Assembly: GCA_002686465.1 (NCBI GenBank)
Contig: NZCP01000002.1
Location: 1 to 15,509 of the forward strand
DNA length: 15,509 nucleotides
From: Candidatus Woesebacteria bacterium
GTDB taxonomy: Bacteria; Patescibacteriota; Microgenomatia; UBA8517; UBA10165
Reading direction: 5' to 3'
The stretch's first letter is position 1. Each line of letters starts with the position of its first letter. The notes beneath the pieces are model-generated. The model made no database searches. It saw nothing but the letters and a program-made list of their open reading frames with translations, and was not told where the DNA came from. This document shows, piece after piece, positions 7,160 to 15,000 of this stretch. A program made the translations under genes and the position numbers.

Positions 7160-9847
7160 TTACATTTGCATCCATCCACGCCCATATACTATAGCTCTGA
7201 TGAATTGATTTCCGTATTGCTCCGTAAAACCTTCAGTATAGGGAGGCTGAGTAAAGCTCATCCTGAACCCTATGCTGTTTTGACCATTTCCGAAGTCTAG
7301 GTTTTCTGATTCCAAGGTCGCCAGATTATGCAGATAGGAACTTCTAAGTTTGTCATATATCCCCCGGACCTTATCTTTTGCTTTTCTTATGTCGGAATCC
7401 ATACTGTATCTGTCCTGATAGTAGTCGCCAGATCTTCCATATGTCGCATTAATGTTAAATTCAACGGTCTCAGGCGTAAACGTATTCATGTCTTGAATTA
7501 AATAATATCCATTATCATTGAAAGAAGGGTGAGGTTTATATACTGACATATAGGGAGATATAGAAAAATTGTAGCTAGCGTTTTTCAACCCCCCTATCCA
7601 GTCAGAGTTATCAAAACTAGCAGAAAGAGAAACCTGACCCAAGGATTCATCTTTGGTTACGCTTACATTTTGTGGGGTTGGATTGAAACTCCAACTCGGC
7701 GAATCAACCGCGAACATCCATCTATACATTTCTTCTGCTTTTTCATACAGGAACCCACTAACATTTATGTTATCCAAAAACGCTTCCATTTGATAATTTT
7801 TTTGGGCAAGTAATCTTGTTTTTGATTTTAAATTGCCCTCGATTGTAGTAGTAGTAATCCAGTTGTCTTGTTCAAAAGAAGCACTGTAATCAAAATATAC
7901 CGGATAAAGATATCCGCCCAACACCATTCCCGATGCCCAAATATCATCATCATCATAGGTTGCGCTGACCGTTAGCGAATTTGCCTGTGCGTTTTCCTGT
8001 ACAGAATAGCTTATGGGAAAATAATTGAGTCCAGTCATGCTTGACTCACCCGTTGCGACTCTCCAAAGGTTAGTGTGTCCCGTAAGATAGGATTTAAGGT
8101 AGTCCACGCCGAGTGATCGACCGCCCCTTAATGTATACTCCAAATCGACAGTAACGAAATCCTGATCGATACCAGAAGAAATTGAGGTGCTGGTTGTCGT
8201 TATCGGTCTTTCGACTGTAGGTCTACCTCCATAAGCACCCTTCATTTTTCCTATCATAGTCGGAGTAAGGAGTCCGTCAGGGAGTATTTCTGCATAATTG
8301 AAAAGCCCCATTGTGTATAGATCCGCATACGTCATGACGTCTTCTCGAATATCATTGTAAGAGTGCTCCATGCCAAGTGCGTGCATTGCCTCATGCACAA
8401 ACACAAACTTGAAATTGCTCGGGTTCCAGTGCAGGTTTGGTATAGTTTCACTAAATTCGCTATCGAGTACGAAGTTAGTACCGAAAAACATATCACCCGC
8501 CACGTTTCCTGAAGTACCCAGCCTCAATCCGACTGGGAAATTGGCGTGTGCGCCTTCGGGGGACTCGCCAGTTGATATCGAGATTCTCATGTCTCCAACA
8601 CCAGCCTCACTTAGATCATAAACATATGGATCATCTGTTGAATTGCTTTCCGTGTTAAGCGCACCTATAGATTCGAGACATTCGTCCATTCTACTCCATG
8701 GGGCATAATGGGGATCTTCAACAAGGGGTATGTTTGCGCTGAATGAAGGCTCAACGCCCAAGCTTTCGAAATTGACTGTAACTCCTAAGGCTTCAAGAAA
8801 CAGCTCTGAAATATCACTAAAACCCGCCGCAATGTCGGTCGCAAATCCAGCGGCAGATTGAGTAGTAATAGTTTCGCAATTTTGTCCATCAATGATTGCC
8901 TTTGCTCCATTTGGGAAACTGTAAGTAATATTAACGGCATTCTCAATTCCTCCCCCCGCCTGTACCGCATCTTTGATGTTTGGCCAAATTAGCGCGTTTG
9001 GTGCTCCACCGCCATGCGGCATTGTGTTATACATCCAGTTCTCATCGACTCCATAAGTCCCTTCCAGTTCGTTTGATTTTTCAGAATAGGACATTAGGAT
9101 TGGCTTGCTAGCCATTGGTAGCTGCATTGGCATGACTTGATTATTCCAGCCCGTTAATGACCTCACAAAACTGAGCGCGTTTAGGAATGCATTTGTGTTA
9201 TCCGGATGCGTATAAGGATTAGGATCATCAGCCGTATTGAATCCTTGGGCGGACACGGAATGAGACATGCTTACCGTGCCATCTCTATTGTCTGAGAATG
9301 AGAAAGTGTTCACGGGGCTTTTTACGCCGAAGAAGCCGGAAAACATTTCTGCATTAAATGAAGATAATTTTACACTGTAGTTTGCGAGTCTTGCGTGCGT
9401 TCCTTCTTCAAAGTCTATCGACTCTACCTTGCATTGGTTTCTCCGAAAGATCACTTGCGAATCTTCAACAATTATAAAATTTTTAAAGTCCTGAGAGAAC
9501 CTACTAATCAACTGGTCTTCTAGGTTCATTAATTCTTTATAATTCCTACCAGTTAGTTGGCCCTCCAAGGAGATTGAAGTATGAGACCCCCATCTTGTCC
9601 CATAGTTTATCATTTCCTCATTATATGACATAAGTGGAATAGGCTGCTTAAGAATAACTATTGAACCCGCGCCAGTAAACGTGTCATGAAACCCATAAGA
9701 ATCAGCAGAATATGGAGAACCTGTCGGGCTAAAATCTCCAGATGTATAACAAAATTGTGTAATTGGCGGTGCTGGCAATTCACTCTGCCCAGAATGAATC
9801 TCACCTGAACAGTAGGTTCCTTGATAAAGTATCGAGATCTTTGACAT
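7160..9847 (-). CDS. Tail protein with embedded matrixin-like metalloprotease (895 aa)
   Basis: Complete ORF. ATG at 9847 lies one base after the upstream stop, with AAGG 7 nt upstream. Residues 60-170 are a beta-rich tail domain (SLEGQLTGR..., then VESIDFEEGTHARLANYSV), and related beta modules recur near 181-204, 611-637 and 727-750. Residues about 341-541 look like a metzincin of the matrixin type. HANFP (434-438) and GDMFF (451-455) match the 'HAFFP' and 'GDIHF' strands of matrixins. They are followed by HEAMHALGMEH (485-495), with zinc ligands H485, H489 and H495 and base E486, and by VMTY with Met-turn M505. There is no signal peptide and no PRCG-type cysteine switch. The gene lies just after the probable tape measure and its paralogue, so it is likely a tail-tip component that cleaves a host-surface or virion protein. 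The substrate is unknown. The protease call rests on several ordered motifs and is strong; the tail role is from context. Confidence 0.88.
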   Translation of the reverse strand: MSKISILYQGTYCSGEIHSGQSELPAPPITQFCYTSGDFSPTGSPYSADSYGFHDTFTGAGSIVILKQPIPLMSYNEEMINYGTRWGSHTSISLEGQLTGRNYKELMNLEDQLISRFSQDFKNFIIVEDSQVIFRRNQCKVESIDFEEGTHARLANYSVKLSSFNAEMFSGFFGVKSPVNTFSFSDNRDGTVSMSHSVSAQGFNTADDPNPYTHPDNTNAFLNALSFVRSLTGWNNQVMPMQLPMASKPILMSYSEKSNELEGTYGVDENWMYNTMPHGGGAPNALIWPNIKDAVQAGGGIENAVNITYSFPNGAKAIIDGQNCETITTQSAAGFATDIAAGFSDISELFLEALGVTVNFESLGVEPSFSANIPLVEDPHYAPWSRMDECLESIGALNTESNSTDDPYVYDLSEAGVGDMRISISTGESPEGAHANFPVGLRLGTSGNVAGDMFFGTNFVLDSEFSETIPNLHWNPSNFKFVFVHEAMHALGMEHSYNDIREDVMTYADLYTMGLFNYAEILPDGLLTPTMIGKMKGAYGGRPTVERPITTTSTSISSGIDQDFVTVDLEYTLRGGRSLGVDYLKSYLTGHTNLWRVATGESSMTGLNYFPISYSVQENAQANSLTVSATYDDDDIWASGMVLGGYLYPVYFDYSASFEQDNWITTTTIEGNLKSKTRLLAQKNYQMEAFLDNINVSGFLYEKAEEMYRWMFAVDSPSWSFNPTPQNVSVTKDESLGQVSLSASFDNSDWIGGLKNASYNFSISPYMSVYKPHPSFNDNGYYLIQDMNTFTPETVEFNINATYGRSGDYYQDRYSMDSDIRKAKDKVRGIYDKLRSSYLHNLATLESENLDFGNGQNSIGFRMSFTQPPYTEGFTEQYGNQFIRAIVYGRGWMQM
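8225..8827 (-). other. Matrixin-like metalloprotease domain within the 895-aa tail protein
   Basis: Approximate limits, residues 341-541. The zinc-binding helix HExxHxxGxxH is at 8363-8395. The third histidine is followed by Ser, and the Met-turn methionine is 10 residues further on (8 is typical in matrix metalloproteases). The Met-turn is M-T-Y, placing a Tyr two residues after the Met as in serralysins and astacins, where that Tyr can act as an additional zinc ligand. The tail framework appears to resume near residue 560. Confidence 0.8.
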
Positions 9848-9848
9848 G

Positions 9849-11993
9849 TTATAACCTTGGGTTTAAGTCATTTGGATGCCTCGCTGCGACGAAACTGACC
9901 TCTGCCGCCACCGTCAAGGTAAAGTCAGCCGAGTTGAACGTGTATGTTAAATTACTTATCCATACATCCTGTATCAATAGATTATTCATATCCGACATTA
10001 TTGCTTCAGCTTCCTCCCATATCACACTCCTTAGATAGGTAAGCTGCGTTGAATGGTTAGGTGGATCAGTCAGGAGGTTCTTTCCCGCCTCCCTGCTCAC
10101 CTTGGATGTAAGCGTGATTGACCTGCTTCCCATTTCAGTTTGCGGGAACTGCCCACGGTGCGACACATTTCCCAGTCCGGGAATTTGGTAAAGGTTATGA
10201 ATAACGACTGGCGCATTGTCTGAAATTCCCACTTCCAGTCTTCTAATTCCATGCTTATTGATGTTCGCTGGGTCATCGTTAGATGTCATTGAATAGCTTA
10301 TTTCTTTTCCATATTTTGGACAACCAACACTCCTGTTTATTACCGTAAGTTTTCGTGTCGGACCTGAGCTTTTAAAATATTGATTATATGCTTTCGCCAT
10401 TCTGCTTATCGTGTCGTTTTCTGTTAATGCCTGTATCTGAGCGGTGTAAATATTACTTTGTCCGAATTTGCTTGTTTCTCCAAAATTTACCGCTTTTTTG
10501 GAATATGGTCTTATTGTTCCATTCTCGGCAACCGTTATGATCTGGGTTTCTGAATCAGATACAGAGATGGTGTATTCATGAACCGATATTCTCCCCACCT
10601 TCGGGTCATCGGTGTACGTAATATTATAGCTGGCTGTTGAGGAGCCACTATTTATTGTTTTTCCAATTGAAATTGCCTGACACTGGAGAGCAACTATGCC
10701 GCTTATATTCCCCTCGCCATCTCCGCAGTAATCACATGTGTCTTTGGTGTTGTCGTGGGGTTCATTGTCTGAATATCCATCCACACCACCAAGTATAGTA
10801 TCTAGACGAAACCTATAGCTCGCTCCATCCACGTAAGAATTGTTATCCGCCTCAATGAAATCATTATAAAGTTCATTGCATCTCCTCCAAGACCTAGGAA
10901 GCATATCAAGAGTAGCCAACCCATCAAGGTAATCTTGGTAGCAGTATTCTGCTGGTTCTGTTGTATATTTACCATCATCATCATGGGGAAACTCAAACAG
11001 GGGTGGACCCGTCTCAGCTCTTATTACATGTTCGGCTACCGTATGCACGGGTCTTTGATCAGGAAAATGGTTGGTTAATTCCGTTGCACGAAATTGTATT
11101 TCTCCATTCTCGGTGACATTTATCGATCCGTTTTCATTATAGGAAAGTGTCCTAGTGGTGTAGTTATGATAAGGGCTAATGCCTTGGTGAAGGTAACGCT
11201 CACTGTCCAGCATCATGAGACCCCCTGCGTAATTTCTGTCCCAAGTGTGATGCTGATTTGCTGAATCAGATGCGGAGGCAGCACTGGGTGCTAAATTAGT
11301 GGTCTGGGAGAAATTAAAATTCAAATTAATCAAATCATAATCTTCTGTCCACTCGGATGGACCCCCTTCCGTCTCATTGATAGGAAAGCCTTCCATCAGT
11401 GGATAACCCCGTACCTGAAAATGCATAAGGTATCTCGCCAAAGTCTTGGCTTCTTGGACCGGATCCGAATTTTTTCCTGAAGCTAGAAACTTTACTGATA
11501 CATTGTTTGAAATTGTACACTTGTAATCTTCGGTAATATTTGAGTTTGTATTTTCCGTAAGGCTTTCAAGTAGATGTAGGTTCAGGTTCGAATGTGTGTC
11601 ATCCATTAACGCAAGTTTAAACGTACGTCCTACTGGTTCGGAAATATTGCTTTTGTCTGCTAAATTTACAAGATTACCAGTCGTATATATTTCAAACTGG
11701 GCGGTATATTCGCCAACACGTACAGGATTGTTGCTTGAAAAATCAACAGACATCAACCTTCCCTCGCCGAAGTTGTGTCCGTTTATTACAATGTCATCGA
11801 CGTGTTGGTCGGTATTTAGAATTTCCTCGAATTTAGAAATGTTTCCCTGAACGCCATGATGGTTGTCGCCGTCAAGGATGATATTTTTGACAGTAAGGTT
11901 TTCCGTACAGCCGATGTTGACTGTCTCCCCCAGAAACCTTTTGTTAACGGAGTACGATAATACGCTTGCTCCTTCCAAATTTAGAACTGCCAT
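9849..11993 (-). CDS. Beta-rich tail protein, paralogue of the metalloprotease gene (714 aa)
   Basis: Complete ORF, ATG at 11993. AAGGA lies only 2 nt before the ATG, with a further GGAA about 10 nt upstream. No family is recognised with certainty. The N-terminal domain (about 20-105), with a VQGNISKFEEIL helix and then 'GRLMSVDFSSNNPVRVGEYTAQF', has the same order of elements as residues 90-165 of the next gene product. Internal beta repeats share an 'ENG-x-I' motif (INVTENGEI at 291-299, ITVAENGTI at 486-494). The stretch from about 305 to 450 breaks the pattern: it is acidic, holds Cys351, Cys372 and a CDYC pair (420-423), and falls about where the protease sits in the paralogue. The C-terminal part (about 550-714) has a helix (about 651-674) and a final beta strand pair. 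There is no signal peptide. Coming directly after the probable tape measure, it is in the slot of a distal tail or baseplate protein; that role is inferred. Confidence 0.75.
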   Translation of the reverse strand: MAVLNLEGASVLSYSVNKRFLGETVNIGCTENLTVKNIILDGDNHHGVQGNISKFEEILNTDQHVDDIVINGHNFGEGRLMSVDFSSNNPVRVGEYTAQFEIYTTGNLVNLADKSNISEPVGRTFKLALMDDTHSNLNLHLLESLTENTNSNITEDYKCTISNNVSVKFLASGKNSDPVQEAKTLARYLMHFQVRGYPLMEGFPINETEGGPSEWTEDYDLINLNFNFSQTTNLAPSAASASDSANQHHTWDRNYAGGLMMLDSERYLHQGISPYHNYTTRTLSYNENGSINVTENGEIQFRATELTNHFPDQRPVHTVAEHVIRAETGPPLFEFPHDDDGKYTTEPAEYCYQDYLDGLATLDMLPRSWRRCNELYNDFIEADNNSYVDGASYRFRLDTILGGVDGYSDNEPHDNTKDTCDYCGDGEGNISGIVALQCQAISIGKTINSGSSTASYNITYTDDPKVGRISVHEYTISVSDSETQIITVAENGTIRPYSKKAVNFGETSKFGQSNIYTAQIQALTENDTISRMAKAYNQYFKSSGPTRKLTVINRSVGCPKYGKEISYSMTSNDDPANINKHGIRRLEVGISDNAPVVIHNLYQIPGLGNVSHRGQFPQTEMGSRSITLTSKVSREAGKNLLTDPPNHSTQLTYLRSVIWEEAEAIMSDMNNLLIQDVWISNLTYTFNSADFTLTVAAEVSFVAARHPNDLNPRL

Positions 11994-12013
11994 AATCCTT
12001 TTTCCATTTCATA

Positions 12014-12025
12014 TTACACTTTTTT
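12014..12025 (-). promoter_or_regulatory. Shared 12-nt intergenic element, copy 2
   Basis: On the minus strand this reads AAAAAAGTGTAA and is followed by TATG. It lies in the 47-bp gap after the probable tape measure gene and 20 nt before the ATG at 11993. It is identical to the element before the 995-residue gene. GTGTAATAT also loosely resembles an extended -10 box. A role is inferred from the matching position only. Confidence 0.35.
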
Positions 12026-12040
12026 CTGTGTCGAATATCG

Positions 12041-15000
12041 TTATGCGGGAGGTTGCTTAATTCTTCCTTCTTGTGAATCCAATATATGTGTTTTGAGTTT
12101 CTCTGTCACTCCCTTCACTGCATTTTTGATTTGTTCGTTATCTACTTTAACATTTCCTGCGTGGTTAAAGTTTATATCAAGAGTCTGACCTCCCGACACC
12201 TTCACTTCGTTTACTGTACCACCCACTGCTGGTAGAGGCTTTCCGTTTTCTCCTACCGCTTTTGGATTCAACGCCTCTAAGAGGGTTTTAAATGATTCAC
12301 TTATACCTTTGAGACCTTCTGTTATTGCTGATTTCGTCTCCCTGCCCGCCATCTCAACCGCATCTTTGATTTCAAGCGAACTCGCACTTATCGGACTTGT
12401 ATTCGTCGCAATAGTAGAAAGTGTTGCACCGAATGCGATGAAACCGCCTCCTTGAGCATCGGGATCAGTCGAGGCATTTATAGCATTCCCTACTCCTGCT
12501 CCCGTTGCTGCTCCTGCTGGTGCTCCCGCTCCCGCATTCGGAGCGGCTCCCATCGACAGGAATGCTTTTCCAGCGGTTATCTGTACTGTCTGCGCGTTCA
12601 TTACGTCGGCCATGACTCCGGGTGCTCCGGGCGTGCCGGGAACGCCGGGTGCTACTCTTCCTCCCCCTCGCACGCCCATAACCGCTGCTCCTACCCCTCC
12701 TCTTTCCTCATAAGCAATCATGCGGAGACGACGTTGGGTTTCTTTTTGAGCTTGAGCATCCCTCTCCTGCTCGATTCTTCCTGCGTAGCCGAAAGACTCC
12801 TTCTCCGTAAATCCTCTTTGCATCAGGTCGAGAGCACGTTCCGTCTTTGTTGCCTGACCCATTCTGCTTACTTCAAAATCTGCATATTTTTGAGCTACTG
12901 GTCCTGCGCCATATGCTTTTCCTGTAGCAGGATTAACCCCCGGTTGCATCGTCGCGCCGAGAGGAGCGGCACCTGCAACAAGAGCACCCGCAACTTTTGC
13001 TGTTCCTCTAGCCGCAAAGGGTGTTGCGGGTTTTGCCGTGCGGACTCCTTTAACTGCACCTGCAAGAGTGGGCGTTTTAGCACCTACCGTCGCCGCAATT
13101 TCGTCCATCTCATTGACTAACTTGGCGCGTTTTTCCATGGCTGCCGTCATCGCACCTGAATCCTTCACCTCTAGGGTTTTAGTTGATTCATCCCATACCA
13201 TTTCCAGTTTAGCAATTTCATCATTTATTTTTCCTAGCTGAATTGCCTTTAGGCTATAACTTGCTTGTTCAGCCTTCCACGCGGCTGCTTTGTCAGAGTT
13301 CCCTTCTTTATCTATTTTTTCTTGCGCTGCTACGGCTTGATTTATCGCTGTTCCTTGTGCGGCGAATGTGTCTTGGATGTTTGCCAAATTTGAAGCTAGC
13401 CCTGACCGCTCTCTTATGTTGGTTATTTGATTCTTGAGGAAAGATATCAGGTTTTCATCTCTATCTTTTCCTTCTTTTGACTCTTCTTCGGCAAGCTTTG
13501 TATTCATCTTAGAAAACGCAAAAGCATCTTGACCTGCCTGTTGCTGCTTCTTCACGTTATCTCCGGCTTCATTCATGCCCTTGCCATAGATCACCTCTGT
13601 CTCTGTTCTAATTCTGCTTTGTTTCTTGACTTGCTTTCCGCGATTGTTTTGGAGTTGCGTCTGTTCATTCTCAAGTTTTGAAAGTTCTTGTTGTGCGCGT
13701 GCCACGGACTCTTTTTTATTTTGTCTTCCCTTAGCTATTGCGGCTTGCTTGTCTCCTCCAGTTCTTTTCGCTTCTTCGAGAAGGTCATATTCACTTCTGT
13801 AGTCTCGTGCTGCGCCACTTTTGCGGTTTTCTACGTTTTGTTTGGCTTTTGCAATTTTTTCTGCAAGATCTTTTTCTTTTGCTACTCCTCCTGCTATCCC
13901 CGGCATTTCCCATTTCTTTCCTGATTTCAAATCATTAACAAAACTGGTGACGTCACCTTTTCCTTTCTCGCTCGTGATCGTCGCTGCTGATCTTGCAATT
14001 GCCTTGAAGGCATTTTCGGCGGAGCCGGAGTCCAGTTTGGATGCAGATATACCAAAAGTTTCTTTACCGGAAGCGTCCTTACCGAAGTTTATCCCAGTGC
14101 CACTGCTCGCGCCTGAGGCTCCCTCCCTAAACAATTCCTTGTCTACTTTTTCTCCTACTGCTTTGCCTTCGGCAGACCAAGATTTGAACCCGGAGGCGGT
14201 TATCGCAGCACTCTTAACGTTCGCTCTTAGCGTCCTAGCTTCTATTCTTTGTAAATCTTTTAAAAGTCCAATTACTTGGCCTTGGCCATGTTTGCTTAAT
14301 TTTCCGGTATCTTTGATTTCATTCCAATATGTTTCCAGCATTTTTCTAGTGAATGCAGTTTCCTTGACTAGCTTGTCTGCTTCATCAGAATCCATACCTT
14401 TCTTCACGTAACGTTCTTTAGCTGACCCTTCGTTGATGCCACCTGCTGAGAGTATAGCCCTCCTCGCTTCCATTAACATTTCTTCGTTGCCACTTCCTGC
14501 CCCATCTCGTTCGAGACTCTGCAATTTCGACGTAAAACCCTGTATTTGCTTGATTGAATCTACAAATGGTTTGGCCATTTTTCCCACCCCTTCTCCAAAG
14601 CTTTCATCACCGACTTTTAACTCCTGTTCTTTGATAGAGAATGAGGCAACATTTCCGCCCATTTTTAATTTTTGTTTAAATTCTTCATCCTTGCTAGCCT
14701 CCTGCACTGCCTTTTCTATTGCTCCTTCTTTTGTTCTTACTCCTGCTTTTTTTCGTTTTTCTGTTTGGAATTCTTGAGATTTTTTCCGGGCCTCACCCAA
14801 AACTCCTGTCTCATGTCTCCTCGTCATGGAAGTCGCAGCATCATCAACAATGCCTCCTGTTAACGAGCTCAATGCATCTCTACCCGCGACTTTAATTTTA
14901 GTCCAACCTTCAGCAGTTTCATTGCTCAATTTCTCAAGTGTTGCGTTGAATGAATATGCAGCGTAATTTCCTTCTTCCCAGTTTTTCTTTCTCTTTGCGT

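Noticed and set aside
11021..11060. HTVAEH in the 714-aa protein (residues 317-322) as a second zinc protease motif
   Set aside because: The spacing and residues do not fit HExxH; there is no Glu after the first His and no third ligand pattern.
12641..12666. Collagen-like GVPGTPGAPG in the tape measure gene as a true collagen domain
   Set aside because: Only about three G-x-y triplets are present, too short for a triple helix; it fits a Gly/Pro-rich linker.
12452..13120. A 222-codon open frame on the plus strand, antisense to the tape measure gene
   Set aside because: It has a biased Ser/Cys/Arg composition typical of the reverse complement of an Ala/Gly-rich gene, no ribosome-binding site, and no recognisable domain.
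13821..14411. A 196-codon open frame on the plus strand, antisense to the tape measure gene
   Set aside because: It is Ser/Pro/Leu-rich low-complexity sequence mirroring the Lys/Glu/Ala codons of the opposite strand, and it breaks the single-strand operon.
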